Of a DNA stretch of 64,000 nt, positions 48,224-60,010 are shown piece after piece (position 1 is the stretch's first letter; each line of letters starts with the position of its first letter). The notes under the pieces are model-generated. The model was given only the letters and a program-made list of their open reading frames with translations, searched no databases and was not told where the DNA came from. The DNA is taken from NCBI RefSeq assembly GCF_018687195.1, contig NZ_CP061321.1, positions 1,922,001 through 1,986,000 on the forward strand, read 5' to 3'. Source of the DNA: Polynucleobacter sp. MWH-UH2A (GTDB lineage Bacteria; Pseudomonadota; Gammaproteobacteria; Burkholderiales; Burkholderiaceae). The position numbers and the translations under genes are program-made.

Positions 48224-49285
48224 CTAGACCAAACATCCCTCAAGCCCAGCCAGTAGGGTGTCCTTAGGCAAATCAATGCCTATGAAGACCATGCGGGTTT
48301 GTTTGGGCTCAGACCCCCAGGGACCAGCTAAATCGCTGCCCATCATTTGATGCACCCCCTGAAACACCACTTTTCGGCCACTTCCTTTGACATAAAGCAC
48401 GCCCTTGTAACGTAGCATCTTCTCACCAAAGACCTCCAAAATGCCCCCCAGGAAATCTTCCAATTTTTTATGGTCAAAGGGTTTATCACTACGAAAAACA
48501 AAAGACTGAATGCGATCTGTATGCCCCGCATGACCATGATGGTGATCATGGTCATGATCATGTCCGCAATTGCTGTGATCGTGATCATGGGAATGGTCGT
48601 GACCGCAGTGCGCATGATCATGATCGTCTTGCTCTAAAAAATGAGGGTCAATATCTAGCTTCGCATTTAAGTTGAAGCCCTTAAGATCCAAAACGGCATT
48701 TAATGGCACCACGCCTTTAGAGATTGCACTGATGGGCGCCCTTGGATTCATGTGCATTAAACGGCCACGAAGCGCCTCAACTTCAGATGCCGTTACCAAG
48801 TCAGTTTTAGTAATAAAAATTTGATCTGCGAAACCTACTTGCCGCTGGGCTTCCTCGTGCTCAGTCAATTGCTGCTGGCCATGCTTAGCGTCGACCAGCG
48901 TCACTACAGCATCCAATACATAGTGGTCTGCAACATCATCATCCATAAAGAATGTTTGCGCCACAGGGCCTGGGTTAGCCACTCCAGTGGTCTCAATGAC
49001 GACGCGATCAAACTGAATCTTTTTATCTTTTCGCTGTTCCCATAAGGAGTTTAAAGCCTCAACTAAATCGCCGCGAATGGTGCAACAAATGCAACCATTA
49101 CTCATTTGCACAATGTTCTCTTCGTGATCCTGAACCAGAATATCGTTATCGATATTTTCTTCGCCAAACTCATTCTCGATCACCGCAATTTTTTTGCCAT
49201 GATCTTCAGTCAGAATGTGTTTCAACAAAGTGGTTTTGCCGCTTCCTAAAAAGCCGGTCAATATGGTTACTGGAATTAATGCCAT
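48224..49285 (-). CDS. COG0523/CobW-family GTPase with His-rich loop
   Basis: A G3E-family GTP-binding protein of the CobW/YjiA/ZNG1 group, likely a metal (zinc) chaperone. It has 353 residues from ATG 49285; a TTG 15 bases upstream is the alternative. Walker A is [15 protein letters not shown], the metal-binding CxCC motif is [12 protein letters not shown] and the guanine motif is ITKTDLV. A loop of about 35 residues near residue 225 consists mostly of His, Asp, Gly and Cys. The C-terminal CobW_C domain begins at about 265 ([20 protein letters not shown]). It is upstream of dksA. Confidence 0.9.
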   Translation of the reverse strand: MALIPVTILTGFLGSGKTTLLKHILTEDHGKKIAVIENEFGEENIDNDILVQDHEENIVQMSNGCICCTIRGDLVEALNSLWEQRKDKKIQFDRVVIETTGVANPGPVAQTFFMDDDVADHYVLDAVVTLVDAKHGQQQLTEHEEAQRQVGFADQIFITKTDLVTASEVEALRGRLMHMNPRAPISAISKGVVPLNAVLDLKGFNLNAKLDIDPHFLEQDDHDHAHCGHDHSHDHDHSNCGHDHDHDHHHGHAGHTDRIQSFVFRSDKPFDHKKLEDFLGGILEVFGEKMLRYKGVLYVKGSGRKVVFQGVHQMMGSDLAGPWGSEPKQTRMVFIGIDLPKDTLLAGLEGCLV

Positions 49286-49300
49286 GAATGATCCAATCAA

Positions 49301-49342
49301 AATCTAAAAATCTCTTTGGGTATTGGTATTGCGACCCCAAAG
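49301..49342 (-). terminator. Candidate rho-independent terminator after xerC
   Basis: On the minus strand CTTTGGGGT (49342-49334) pairs with ACCCAAAG (49321-49314) with a one-base bulge, followed by AGATTTTTAGATTTT. It lies about 30 bp past the xerC stop and just before the COG0523 gene start, so it would separate the two transcription units. Confidence 0.45.
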
Positions 49343-49371
49343 TCGGGAAACCTACTATCTTACCGAGTTCC

Positions 49372-50376
49372 TCAAGCTTTGCCAGCCTTAGCTCGGGGAT
49401 GCGCTTTATCGTATGCCTGAGCTAGATGCTGAAAGTCTAAAGAGGTATAAATCTGTGTGCTGGCAATGCTGGCGTGTCCCAACATCTCTTGCACGGCGCG
49501 CAAATCTTGTGAAGATTGCAAAACATGACTGGCAAAACTATGCCGCATCATGTGCGGATGCACATGGGTGGGCAAACCTGCGCGGATCGCTAAAGTTCGC
49601 AATCGTGCCTGCACGGTACGAGGGGATAAACGCTTGCCATTTGCCGACAAAAATAAGGCAATGGATTCAGTATTTGCATTCATGCTTGCATCTCGAATAT
49701 TTCGCCACGCAAGCAAAGACTGCATTGCAGGCACCCCAACTGGAACTGAACGTCTTTTGCTGCCCTTACCCAGTACGGTGACTTCAGCCGCATCCCAATC
49801 CAACCATCCCGCGGACTCATGCTGACGATCTTTGCTCTGCATAACGTCAATGCCCAGAAGCTCTGATAAACGCAAGCCAGAGGAATACAACAAATCAACG
49901 ATAGCAGCATCCCGAATCGACTCAAGGTCCTTTTTCTCATCCGCCTCTTTAACTGCCTGATTGACCAGCGCAAGCGCTTGTTCAACAGATAGGGCCTTGG
50001 GCAAGGACTTTAGGCGTTTTGGCGCCTTCACGTCATCTACAGGATTAGCAGCTAGCTGCAAGCTAGCTTTACCCGCCTGTGCATCACGCCTAGCGCTTTT
50101 CTCTGTCAACCAGTCATACCATCCGCGCCAAGCAGATAAAGCTCGCGCAATGCTTCTCGAAGATTTTTCTTTGGAATGCAAACGTCCTGCCCAGCGACGA
50201 ACATGGGCATTAGTCACCTTTAATAAATCAATTGAATCGTCTTGAGCAAAGTTTTGTAAATCACTTAAATCCATGCCATACGCTTTTAACGTGTGCGCAG
50301 ACAGTTGACGCAATACATGAAGCTCATGCAAATACTCTTGCATAAGTGGATGCAGATCAGTCGGCTTTAGCTTCAT
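49372..50376 (-). CDS. xerC: Tyrosine recombinase XerC
   Basis: XerC with XerD resolves chromosome dimers at dif. It has 334 residues from ATG 50376 (MKLKPTDLHPLMQEYL). Upstream in-frame codons lie within the DUF484 gene and are less likely. The SAM-like N-terminal domain is followed by the catalytic set: Arg in YSSGLRLSELLG, Lys in LGKGSKRRSVPV, His-x2-Arg in HMMRHSFASH, His in LGHASIASTQ and Tyr in IYTSLD. It overlaps DUF484 by 20 bp, the same pairing as in other proteobacteria. Confidence 0.95.
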   Translation of the reverse strand: MKLKPTDLHPLMQEYLHELHVLRQLSAHTLKAYGMDLSDLQNFAQDDSIDLLKVTNAHVRRWAGRLHSKEKSSRSIARALSAWRGWYDWLTEKSARRDAQAGKASLQLAANPVDDVKAPKRLKSLPKALSVEQALALVNQAVKEADEKKDLESIRDAAIVDLLYSSGLRLSELLGIDVMQSKDRQHESAGWLDWDAAEVTVLGKGSKRRSVPVGVPAMQSLLAWRNIRDASMNANTESIALFLSANGKRLSPRTVQARLRTLAIRAGLPTHVHPHMMRHSFASHVLQSSQDLRAVQEMLGHASIASTQIYTSLDFQHLAQAYDKAHPRAKAGKA

Positions 50377-51028
50377 AAGCCTGGATGCGATCCAAAGCTG
50401 CCGCTGTAAGTTCTGCAATTTGTCTTAAGTAGAAGGCACCCATATCGGCAGTAAACCGAGTCTCATCTTTGCTTGCCAAGAGTAGAACTGCCGGGGATTG
50501 ATTCACGCCGATGCTTTTACCTAGCGGGAGGCCGATAGCCACCATACTTTGCCACTCAGGGTCAATCTGGGTTTGACTGGCCAGCAAATCCACACTGGCG
50601 GCCAACTCTTTTGTAGAACCACACAGAGGCGTATCTACCCAAGGGCCAAATGCCGAATTAGGTGATAACAATTTTGCTGCCTCAACCTCAAAAACCTCTG
50701 CCAAACCAGAAATAATTGCAGCTTCAACATCAGCTTTATTGTTTGCTTTCATTAAACGTAACAACCAAGCCACTAGACTTTGTTGTGTTTTGTCATTGCG
50801 GCTACCAAAGTGCAACATTTCACTTAGACGTCGATTGAGCTCTTGGTTTTGCGTACGCAAGACCGTCATCTGACGCTCTTGCAAAGAGATGGCGCGATCT
50901 TCGTGAGGATGCTTGATCCGAATTTCATTAAACAAATTAGCATAGCGCTCAAAAAAGCCGGGGGTTGCTCGCAACCACTCAGCAACCAACTCTTCTTGCT
51001 CGGCCTGCTTTGGATCTATTGCACTCAT
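50357..51028 (-). CDS. DUF484 family protein (GAF-like)
   Basis: A protein of 223 residues of the DUF484 family, found next to xerC in many proteobacteria. The N-terminal block VAEWLRATPGFFERYANLF is diagnostic. A coiled-coil-like stretch follows (SLQERQMTVLRTQNQELNRRL), then a GAF-like C-terminal part. The function is unknown. It overlaps xerC by 20 bp. In Enterobacteria dapF precedes this pair, but here dapF is about 9 kb away. Confidence 0.9.
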   Translation of the reverse strand: MSAIDPKQAEQEELVAEWLRATPGFFERYANLFNEIRIKHPHEDRAISLQERQMTVLRTQNQELNRRLSEMLHFGSRNDKTQQSLVAWLLRLMKANNKADVEAAIISGLAEVFEVEAAKLLSPNSAFGPWVDTPLCGSTKELAASVDLLASQTQIDPEWQSMVAIGLPLGKSIGVNQSPAVLLLASKDETRFTADMGAFYLRQIAELTAAALDRIQAYEAKAD

Positions 51029-51049
51029 GTATCTCTTTCTTAACTCTTT

Positions 51050-52522
51050 TTAGCTCAGCTTTTTGCGCAGCAACTCATTTACCTGGCCAGGATTGGCCTT
51101 GCCCTGCGAGGCTTTCATAATCTGACCCACCAATGCATTAAAGGCCTTCTCTTTCCCAGAGCGGAACTCTTCAACTGACTTTTGATTGGCTGCCAACACT
51201 TGATCAATAATGGCCTCTAGTGCACCGCTATCGCTGATTTGTTTGAGGCCTTTTGCATCAATAATTTGATCAACTGTGCTGATCGAGTTACCTGCAATCG
51301 CATCATCCCAAAGGACTGCAAAAATATCCTTTGCAATCTTATTGGAAATCGTGCCATCAGCAACACGAGTCAATAGCGGCGCCAAATGCTCAGCCTTTAA
51401 TGGCGCATCAGCAATCGCAATGCCGGCTCGATTAATAGCAGAAGCAAATTCCCCTGCAATTAAATTTGCTGCGGCTTTTGCCAATGACTTACCAACAGCT
51501 ACCACCAACTCTTCAAAAACTTTAGCCGTATCGCGATCTTGGCTTAGTAGCTGCACATCGTAGGCACTTAGTCCGTAATCAGCTTGCCATTGGGCGCGCA
51601 GATCGGCAGGCAATGCAGGCATTGTGCTGCGCACCTGAGCAATCCAAGCATCATCAATCACTACTGGCAATAAATCAGGATCAGGGAAATACCGGTAATC
51701 ATTCGCATCTTCTTTGCTGCGCATGCTACGAGTTTCACCACGATCGGGATCGTATAAACGCGTTTCTTGAACAACTGTACCGCCATCTTCAATCAACTCA
51801 ATTTGACGACGTACTTCATACTGAATCGCTTCTTCCAAGAAGCGAAAGGAGTTCAAGTTTTTAATCTCGCAACGCGTACCAAATTCAACTTGCCCCTTTG
51901 GGCGCACTGATACGTTGGCGTCGCAACGGAAAGATCCTTCTTGCATATTGCCGTCACAAACACCCAACCAGACAACCAAGCCATGCAAAGCCTTGGCATA
52001 AGCCACTGCTTCAGCGGCACTTCGCATCACGGGCTCGGTCACAATCTCCAAAAGTGGGGTGCCAGCACGATTTAGGTCAATACCACTCGAAGGCTCGCCA
52101 TGTGGGCCAATGAAACCTTCCTCATGAACAGATTTGCCAGCATCCTCTTCCATATGGGCGCGGGTAAGCTCCACCGTCTTGACTTCATCGCCCACCAAAA
52201 TCTCAATTTTCCCGCCGATGACTACTGGAATTTCAAACTGACTAATTTGATAGCCCTTGGGTAGATCAGGATAAAAATAATTCTTACGGGCAAAAATACT
52301 TGCCGGTGAAATGGTTGCGCCTACTGCCAATCCAAAACGAATCGCATGCTCAACCGCTTCTCGGTTGAGAACTGGCAATACGCCAGGCAAAGCCAAATCC
52401 ACTGCACATGCTTGCGTATTTGGCGCAGCGCCAAAACGAGTACTAGCACCGCTAAAAATTTTCGATTGGGTTTGTAACTGCGCGTGTGTTTCTAAACCAA
52501 TAACGACTTCCCATTGCATCAT
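51050..52522 (-). CDS. gatB: Asp-tRNA(Asn)/Glu-tRNA(Gln) amidotransferase subunit B
   Basis: GatB recognises misacylated Glu-tRNA-Gln or Asp-tRNA-Asn and activates it for amidation. It has 490 residues from ATG 52522, which overlaps the gatA stop by 4 nt and follows GAGGTGG. The opening [20 protein letters not shown] is typical. The kinase-like cradle holds [13 protein letters not shown] and [12 protein letters not shown], and the C-terminal YqeY-like tail ends [13 protein letters not shown]. It implies that at least one of GlnRS or AsnRS is missing or supplemented. Confidence 0.96.
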   Translation of the reverse strand: MMQWEVVIGLETHAQLQTQSKIFSGASTRFGAAPNTQACAVDLALPGVLPVLNREAVEHAIRFGLAVGATISPASIFARKNYFYPDLPKGYQISQFEIPVVIGGKIEILVGDEVKTVELTRAHMEEDAGKSVHEEGFIGPHGEPSSGIDLNRAGTPLLEIVTEPVMRSAAEAVAYAKALHGLVVWLGVCDGNMQEGSFRCDANVSVRPKGQVEFGTRCEIKNLNSFRFLEEAIQYEVRRQIELIEDGGTVVQETRLYDPDRGETRSMRSKEDANDYRYFPDPDLLPVVIDDAWIAQVRSTMPALPADLRAQWQADYGLSAYDVQLLSQDRDTAKVFEELVVAVGKSLAKAAANLIAGEFASAINRAGIAIADAPLKAEHLAPLLTRVADGTISNKIAKDIFAVLWDDAIAGNSISTVDQIIDAKGLKQISDSGALEAIIDQVLAANQKSVEEFRSGKEKAFNALVGQIMKASQGKANPGQVNELLRKKLS

Positions 52523-54036
52523 GCCACCTCGCTTGCTTGACGCAAATGCCAATCACTGGCTTGCTGATACTGATGAGCGATTTGCAATAGACGCGCTTCA
52601 GAAAAATAATTACCGATTAACTGCATTCCAATGGGTAAATTGTTTTCGTTAAATCCGCATGGAGCACTCATTGCAGGCAACCCAGCGAGATTGGTAGATA
52701 GCGTGTAAATATCTTCAAGATACATTTGCACTGGATCTTTTGACTTCTCACCCAAACGCCATGCCACATCTGGCGCTACAGGGCCTAAGATGACATCACA
52801 CTCTTTGAACGCGGCCTGAAAATCTGAAGCAATAATGCGACGAATTTTTTGGGCTTGCAAATAATAAGCGTCGTAATAACCATGACAAAGAACGTAAGTT
52901 CCAATCAAGATACGACGCCTCACTTCCGCACCGAATCCTTCAGTGCGCGACTTCTGATACATATCGCCAAGATCTTTGTATTCGCCAGCGCGATGCCCAT
53001 AGCGAACACCGTCGAAGCGACTCAAATTGCTCGATGCTTCCGCTGGTGCCAATACGTAATAGACCGGTATCGATAATTTCGTTTTCGGTAGACTGACTTC
53101 AACTAATTTAGCGCCCAAGCTTTCCAACTGTTTTGCTGCTTCGTTTACTGACTTTGCAACATCTGCAGATAAGCCCTCAGCAAAAAACTCTTTTGGCAAA
53201 CCCACTCTTAAACCATCTAAAGGTTTTGCAGGATTTGCATTTCCTTCTTGCCAAGCTTGATTGAGATAACGACCATAATCTTCGCCTGAATCAGACAAAG
53301 AAGTGGAATCCCGCGAATCATGTGAAGACATTGCCGTCAGCAGTAATGCGCAATCTTCAGCCGTCTTGCCCATTGGACCAGCCTGATCTAAAGAAGATGC
53401 GTAAGCAATCATGCCGTAGCGAGAAACGCGCCCATAAGTAGGCTTAATTCCTGTTAAGCCACAAAATGCAGCCGGCTGACGGATAGAGCCGCCCGTATCG
53501 GTACCAGTTGCTATCGGGGCTAAACCTGCAGCAACTGCAGCAGCTGATCCACCAGATGAGCCGCCAGCAACACAGGATGCATTCCAAGGATTAAGCGCCG
53601 GCCCAAAGGCTGAATTCTCATTCGATGAACCCATCGCAAACTCATCCATATTGGTTTTGCCTAAACAAACCATTCCGGCGCCATTCGGGTTATTTGCATC
53701 TGGGATTCCTAAATTAGCAACCACCGTGGCATCAAAAGGGCTTTGGTAACCAGCCAAGATTTTGGAGGCGGCAGTGGTCTTCCACCCGCGAGTGACAAAG
53801 ACATCCTTATGCGCAATTGGAATGCCGGTCAACCTACCTGATTTACCTGCTGAAATAAGTGAGTCCGCCTTATTTGCTTGGTCTAAACTTAAGTGAGTAT
53901 TCACATCAATGAATGCATTCCACCGCTTTTCAGACTCAATTCGATCTAAAAAGTACTGGGTTAGCTCTTTGCTGGAGACCTCTTTAGCGGCCAGTGCTTT
54001 TGCCATTAAGGCAACGGAAGTGTTGTGCCAGCTCAT
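52519..54036 (-). CDS. gatA: Asp-tRNA(Asn)/Glu-tRNA(Gln) amidotransferase subunit A
   Basis: GatA is the amidase that releases ammonia from glutamine. It has 505 residues. The catalytic Lys-cisSer-Ser triad of the amidase signature family is visible in [28 protein letters not shown] [18 protein letters not shown] and the Gly/Ser-rich [17 protein letters not shown]. It overlaps gatC and gatB by 4 nt each, so the three subunits are translated in series. Confidence 0.97.
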   Translation of the reverse strand: MSWHNTSVALMAKALAAKEVSSKELTQYFLDRIESEKRWNAFIDVNTHLSLDQANKADSLISAGKSGRLTGIPIAHKDVFVTRGWKTTAASKILAGYQSPFDATVVANLGIPDANNPNGAGMVCLGKTNMDEFAMGSSNENSAFGPALNPWNASCVAGGSSGGSAAAVAAGLAPIATGTDTGGSIRQPAAFCGLTGIKPTYGRVSRYGMIAYASSLDQAGPMGKTAEDCALLLTAMSSHDSRDSTSLSDSGEDYGRYLNQAWQEGNANPAKPLDGLRVGLPKEFFAEGLSADVAKSVNEAAKQLESLGAKLVEVSLPKTKLSIPVYYVLAPAEASSNLSRFDGVRYGHRAGEYKDLGDMYQKSRTEGFGAEVRRRILIGTYVLCHGYYDAYYLQAQKIRRIIASDFQAAFKECDVILGPVAPDVAWRLGEKSKDPVQMYLEDIYTLSTNLAGLPAMSAPCGFNENNLPIGMQLIGNYFSEARLLQIAHQYQQASDWHLRQASEVA

Positions 54037-54326
54037 TCAATCACCTTGGGAACCAAGAAGTAGCCATCCTGCTGAGCGGGCGCAGATTGCATGTTTTCCG
54101 AACGCTGATCTGACTCTGTAACTTGGTCGGCACGCAATGGTTGAGCCAATTCGCGCAAAAACAAAATGGGGTGGGCAAGCGGTTCGAGACCCTTGGTATC
54201 GACCGCCTGCATTTCCTCAACAAGAGAAAAAACAGCCTGCAATTGAGGCAAAACCGCTTCAGCTTCGGCTTGACTTAACTCAAGCCTGGAAAGGTGCGCT
54301 ATGCGCTGAACATCATCAAGTTTCAT
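54033..54326 (-). CDS. gatC: Asp-tRNA(Asn)/Glu-tRNA(Gln) amidotransferase subunit C
   Basis: GatC is the small subunit that stabilises GatA on GatB. It has 97 residues. The opening [19 protein letters not shown] and the central [13 protein letters not shown] are family features. It is the first gene of gatCAB and is divergent from mreB across about 60 bp. Confidence 0.94.
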   Translation of the reverse strand: MKLDDVQRIAHLSRLELSQAEAEAVLPQLQAVFSLVEEMQAVDTKGLEPLAHPILFLRELAQPLRADQVTESDQRSENMQSAPAQQDGYFLVPKVIE

Positions 54327-54363
54327 GGGGCGCTAGAGTATCATTACTAAATATTTTTATTAA

Positions 54364-55431
<1,068 letters not shown>

Positions 55432-55455
55432 ACGACACACTCGTAGCCCAAGGAA

Positions 55456-56385
55456 TTGCAACATAGCGCTCCACCACTTTTCAGACAGGGCATCCCAGCC
55501 TTACTTAAGCTGATTGTCTGTCTGTCAATCAGCATTGCCCTGATGCTGATTGATTTTCGCTTTAAAGCACTTGATCCAATCCGCAATTATGTAAATTGGA
55601 TTTTGCGTCCACTTGAGTATGTCATGATGGCGCCACGTAACGCCTTTAAAAATACCTCAGAATATTTCACAACGCGCTCTACCTTAGATAAAGAGAATCA
55701 GGCAATAAAGACTCGCCTAGCAGAGCTCTCGCTACTAGCAAATCAATCAGAATTTCTAATGATTGAAAATCAGAATTTGCGCGAACTGATGGCACTGCAA
55801 AAGCAAGTTTCTTTTAAAACCTTATCCGTTGAAATTCTGTTTAATCCACCCAACCATATTTCTCAACGAATTGTGATTAATCGTGGGAGCAATGATGGTT
55901 TAAAGCTCGGGAACCCAATTGCCAACGATGTCGGCATTCTTGGTCAGGTGGTGCGTCTTTATGAGCGCTCTGCAGAAGTATCTCTTTTAGAAGATCGTGA
56001 CTTTGCAGTTCCAGTACAAGTTGCCCGCAACGGGCTTAGGGCTGCTGTTTTTGGCGTTGGGCGTGGAAACCCATTAGAGCTACGCTATCTTCCCGTAGCT
56101 AGCGACCTAGAGGTTGGCGACATCTTGCTGACCTCAGGAATTGATGGCGTCTATCCTCCAGGATTTGCAGTTGCAGTCATCAGCAAAATAGAGCGTAACG
56201 CAGATAAAAACTCTTCTAATGTATTTTGCGAGCCGATTGCAGCAGTCAATCGCTATCGCCAGGCCTTGGCCATTTTGTACGATCCACAATTTGACGCTAA
56301 AGCGCCCACCAACAACCAGCCGGCCACTGGACCCCAAAATAACACCCCTGGTCGGCGACAAACCCGCGCAAGAGGCATGCAATGA
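55456..56385 (+). CDS. mreC: Rod shape-determining protein MreC
   Basis: A bitopic periplasmic scaffold of the elongasome. It has 309 residues from TTG 55456. This start is supported by the conserved opening HSAPPLFRQG rather than by the ribosome binding site, since AAGGA lies very close. A transmembrane helix at about 15-33 is followed by a coiled coil (about 65-115) and the two beta-barrel parts (RIVINRGSNDGLKLGNPI, LLTSGIDGVYPPGFAV). A polar Pro/Gln/Arg tail ends the protein. It overlaps mreD by 4 nt. Confidence 0.93.
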   Translation: MQHSAPPLFRQGIPALLKLIVCLSISIALMLIDFRFKALDPIRNYVNWILRPLEYVMMAPRNAFKNTSEYFTTRSTLDKENQAIKTRLAELSLLANQSEFLMIENQNLRELMALQKQVSFKTLSVEILFNPPNHISQRIVINRGSNDGLKLGNPIANDVGILGQVVRLYERSAEVSLLEDRDFAVPVQVARNGLRAAVFGVGRGNPLELRYLPVASDLEVGDILLTSGIDGVYPPGFAVAVISKIERNADKNSSNVFCEPIAAVNRYRQALAILYDPQFDAKAPTNNQPATGPQNNTPGRRQTRARGMQ

Positions 56386-56906
56386 TCGATTTTCAAAGCG
56401 GCTATATCTTGCGACCGGTAAATCCAGCATTTATTTACTTCAGCCTATTTTGCGCATTACTACTTAATCTATTGCCAATCGGCAATTACAGTTGGGCGCC
56501 GGATTGGCTAATCCTGTGCATTGTGTTTTGGAATATCCACCAACACCGCTATGTTGATGTTGTTTGGGCTTTTATTTTGGGCCTATTTATGGATGTACAC
56601 AATTCCGATCTTTTGGGATTGCACGCGTTTAGCTACTCTTTGGTGGCTTACATTGCAATCTCTTGGCATCGACGCATTATTGCTTTAACTGTTTTATCGC
56701 AAGCCTTGCACCTCATACCCATATTTTTATTGGTCTCCCTGTTTCCCGCGTTGGCACACTGGTTGCTTAGTGGCGAACTTTACTGGTGGGCATTGACGGG
56801 CTCTATACAAGCATTAATAGAAGCAGCGCTCTGGCCATTTGTAACGCGAACTTTGTTAGCGCCACAACGTCGTCCAATTGACGTTGACTACAATCGTCCG
56901 CTTTAA
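56382..56906 (+). CDS. mreD: Rod shape-determining protein MreD
   Basis: An integral membrane protein of the elongasome, 174 residues with about five to six hydrophobic helices. Family blocks are LPIGNYSWAPDWLILCIVFW and FILGLFMDVHNSDLLGLHAF, the latter carrying the conserved Asp within the membrane part. It overlaps mreC by 4 nt and sits 8 bp before mrdA. Confidence 0.92.
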   Translation: MIDFQSGYILRPVNPAFIYFSLFCALLLNLLPIGNYSWAPDWLILCIVFWNIHQHRYVDVVWAFILGLFMDVHNSDLLGLHAFSYSLVAYIAISWHRRIIALTVLSQALHLIPIFLLVSLFPALAHWLLSGELYWWALTGSIQALIEAALWPFVTRTLLAPQRRPIDVDYNRPL

Positions 56907-56914
56907 AAAGTTAC

Positions 56915-58822
56915 ATGGTTTCTTTTAAAAAACCCAACCTAGATTCTTTCCAGGAACGCATTCACATTGCGACCTTGTTTATTACCGTCTGCTTTTTACT
57001 TTTAATTACGCGCCTAGTTTGGCTACAGCTAATTAGCCATGGAAAATATTCTCTTCTTGCGGAAAGCAATCGTATTGCACTTGTGCCAGCACCAGCCAAT
57101 CGAGGATTGATTATCGATCGGAATGGCATTGTGATTGGCCGAAATTATTCCGCCTTAACGCTCGACATCAATGCAGAGGAAGCAAAAGACAATATAGACA
57201 AACTGATAAATGAGCTCTCCGAAATTATTGACATCTCCCCAAGAGATCGCCGAAATTTCAAACGCTCTCTGGAAGATTCGCGCAATATGGGCACAATTCC
57301 ATTGCGCTCCATGCTAAATGAAGCTGAAACAGCGCGTTTTATGGCAAATCGTTACCGCTTTCCTGGTGTTGAGATTCGCGCAAGAAATTTTCGCGAATAT
57401 CCATATAACGAATTAGCTTCTCATTTAGTTGGCTACATCGGTCGAGTTTCACAGCGCGATAAAGAGCGCATGCAGGCTGAAATTGAGAACTCTAAAGCAG
57501 ATGATTTGGATGCTTTACAAACCTCATTTTTACCGGGCATCCAATATGTAGGAAAAATTGGTCTAGAGCAAAGTTATGAGAGCATTTTACGTGGCGTGCC
57601 TGGATATGACCAAGTTGAAATTACCGCCGGCGGCAAACCTGTTCGCACACTCTCAAGCTCCCCCTCGTCCCCAGGGAAAAATATTGTACTGTCGGTTGAT
57701 GTCAAGCTGCAGTATTTAGTTGAAGAGCTTTATGGAAACTTTCGAGGTGCCTTTGTTGCGATCGAACCAGAAACCGGCGATGTATTGGCATTTGTTTCTA
57801 AACCAAATTTTAATCCCAACGATTTTGTCGAAGGCATTGATTCGGTGACATGGAAAGAATTGAATGACTCACCACAAAAACCTTTATATAACAGGCCACT
57901 CAAAGGCATCTATCCGCCTGGGTCAACCTATAAGCCATTTATGGCTCTAGCCGCACTAGAAAACAAGAAGCGCACGCCATCACAAACCATATCTGACCCT
58001 GGATATTTTGATTTTGGCAATCATACCTTCCGAGATGACAAAAAAGGTGGGCATGGAATTGTGGACATGCAAAAGTCTATCGTTGAATCTTGCGATACCT
58101 ACTACTACATGCTTGCCCGTGATATGGGAGTAAACATGATGCATGACTTCATGAAACCCCTGGGCTTTGGTCAAATTACCGGCATTGATTTACAAGGAGA
58201 GTCAAAAGGTGTGCTCCCCTCCACAGATTGGAAAAAGACAGCCTTCAAAAAACCGGAGCAACAAAAATGGTACGAAGGGGAAACTATTTCGCTTGGCATT
58301 GGTCAAGGATATAACTCATTCACCATTCTGCAACTTGCTCATGCAATGGCGAACTTAGCCAACAATGGCATTGTGATGAAGCCCCACCTTGTAAAAGCTA
58401 TCGAAGATCCATTTACACGCAATCGCATACTCACAACACCAAAGGAAAGCTATCGCATTGACTTAAACCCAGAAAATATTGAGATTATTAAAAAAGCGAT
58501 GATTGAAGTAAACATTTCTGGCACCTCTGCCGCGGCATTTAGAGGCGCAGGATACATTGCAGGCGGCAAAACAGGCACGGCTCAAGTATTTAGCTTGAAC
58601 TCAAAAGATTACAAACATGGGGCAACCGCAGAATTCTTGCGAGACCATGCGCTCTACATTGCTTTTGCTCCGGCGGATAAGCCCACCATTGTGATTGCTA
58701 TGGTGGTTGAGAATGCAGGATTTGGCGCGCAATATGCAGCCCCCATCGCCCGAAAAGCACTGGATTACTACATCGAGGGAAAGTGGCCCAAGGAGGTTCC
58801 TGAATGGAAAAGAGCCCCGTAA
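56915..58822 (+). CDS. mrdA: Penicillin-binding protein 2 (elongasome transpeptidase)
   Basis: A class B PBP that cross-links lateral-wall peptidoglycan as partner of RodA. It has 635 residues. One transmembrane helix lies at about 18-38. The pedestal domain has NRGLIIDRNGIVIGRN. The transpeptidase motifs are STYK at 337-340 (active Ser337), SCD in VESCDTYYY and KTGT in AGGKTGTAQVFS. Lengths and spacing are normal. It overlaps rodA by 19 bp. Confidence 0.97.
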   Translation: MVSFKKPNLDSFQERIHIATLFITVCFLLLITRLVWLQLISHGKYSLLAESNRIALVPAPANRGLIIDRNGIVIGRNYSALTLDINAEEAKDNIDKLINELSEIIDISPRDRRNFKRSLEDSRNMGTIPLRSMLNEAETARFMANRYRFPGVEIRARNFREYPYNELASHLVGYIGRVSQRDKERMQAEIENSKADDLDALQTSFLPGIQYVGKIGLEQSYESILRGVPGYDQVEITAGGKPVRTLSSSPSSPGKNIVLSVDVKLQYLVEELYGNFRGAFVAIEPETGDVLAFVSKPNFNPNDFVEGIDSVTWKELNDSPQKPLYNRPLKGIYPPGSTYKPFMALAALENKKRTPSQTISDPGYFDFGNHTFRDDKKGGHGIVDMQKSIVESCDTYYYMLARDMGVNMMHDFMKPLGFGQITGIDLQGESKGVLPSTDWKKTAFKKPEQQKWYEGETISLGIGQGYNSFTILQLAHAMANLANNGIVMKPHLVKAIEDPFTRNRILTTPKESYRIDLNPENIEIIKKAMIEVNISGTSAAAFRGAGYIAGGKTGTAQVFSLNSKDYKHGATAEFLRDHALYIAFAPADKPTIVIAMVVENAGFGAQYAAPIARKALDYYIEGKWPKEVPEWKRAP

Positions 58823-59955
58823 AAAGAATCCAGATGCTCTTGTTTAGTTTTTTTGCTGGCTTAGATCGCCAGCTTGGCTTTATTTTGCTTGGCTTATCAG
58901 CCGTTGGCTTTTTTACATTTTTATCTGCCAGCCAAAATACGCCTGTGCAAATTGCAGATGAACTTCGTAATCTTGCATTGTCATTTGCAGTTATGTGGCT
59001 AGCCTCTCGCATCCCACCAAAGTGGCTAGAAATCAGCGCTGCATGGATTTACGGCCTTGGTATTGTGCTCTTGGTTGCTGTTGCAGTCTTTGGCTTAATC
59101 AAAAAAGGAGCGCGACGATGGCTCAATATTGGCGTCGTGATTCAACCCTCTGAAATTATGAAAATTGCAATGCCACTGATGTTGGCGTGGTACTTTCAAA
59201 AACGAGAAGGCATTCAAAAAGTATGGGATTACGCTGTTGCAATGATTATTTTGGCGATCCCCGTTTTTCTCATTGCACGTCAACCTGATCTCGGAACCGC
59301 ATTGCTAGTTTTTGCAGCCGGACTTTATGTCATTATTTTGGCGGGCCTGCCTTGGAAGTGGATACTGCCATTTGTAGCGGTTGGGGCCATTGGCATTTTC
59401 TTAATTATTATTTTTGGCGGCACGATTTGTGCGCATGATATTGCATGGCCTTTTGTACACAATTATCAAAAGCATCGCATTTGCACTCTTTTGGATCCTA
59501 GTAGCGACCCTCTAGGCAAAGGCTTTCACACCATTCAGTCTATGATTGCTATCGGCTCAGGCGGCTTTTTTGGCAAAGGCTGGTTTCAGGGCACACAAGC
59601 ACATCTAGAATTTATTCCGGAAAAACATACTGACTTTGTTTTTGCTGTTTTCTCTGAAGAATTTGGCTTGCTTGGCAACCTAGTATTGATTGCCCTCTTC
59701 TTTGCATTAATCAAGCGCGGCCTCACTATTTCAGCAAGTGCGCCAAATTTATTTACGCGCCTGCTTGGTGCTGCAGTAACACTAATCTTTTTTACTTATG
59801 CGTTTGTGAATATTGGCATGGTTAGTGGACTTCTTCCCGTGGTTGGCGTGCCTCTACCGTTTATTAGCTATGGAGGAACTGCATTAGTAACCCTAGGGTT
59901 TGGGGCCGGCATTTTGATGAGCATTCATCGACACCGTCGGTTAGTACAAAGCTAG
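58804..59955 (+). CDS. rodA: Peptidoglycan glycosyltransferase RodA
   Basis: A SEDS-family polymerase that makes glycan strands for wall elongation with PBP2. It has 383 residues and about ten transmembrane helices. The conserved loop is present as LLDPSSDPLGKGFHTIQSMI, followed by GSGGFFGKGWFQGTQAHLEF and PEKHTDFVFAVFSEEFGL. The catalytic-type Asp of SEDS proteins is the one in the SSDPLG loop. It ends the operon ahead of a strong palindromic terminator. Confidence 0.96.
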   Translation: MEKSPVKRIQMLLFSFFAGLDRQLGFILLGLSAVGFFTFLSASQNTPVQIADELRNLALSFAVMWLASRIPPKWLEISAAWIYGLGIVLLVAVAVFGLIKKGARRWLNIGVVIQPSEIMKIAMPLMLAWYFQKREGIQKVWDYAVAMIILAIPVFLIARQPDLGTALLVFAAGLYVIILAGLPWKWILPFVAVGAIGIFLIIIFGGTICAHDIAWPFVHNYQKHRICTLLDPSSDPLGKGFHTIQSMIAIGSGGFFGKGWFQGTQAHLEFIPEKHTDFVFAVFSEEFGLLGNLVLIALFFALIKRGLTISASAPNLFTRLLGAAVTLIFFTYAFVNIGMVSGLLPVVGVPLPFISYGGTALVTLGFGAGILMSIHRHRRLVQS

Positions 59956-60010
59956 CGCAAAATAATCTAAGCCTTTTTTGTTCATGGGTTTCTCATTTAT
60001 TTTAGGTTAA

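Noticed and set aside
48490..48640. Repetitive catgat/gatcat block resembling a tandem repeat or CRISPR-like tract
   Set aside because: It is the His-Asp codon run of the COG0523 GTPase loop, in frame, with no repeat-spacer periodicity.
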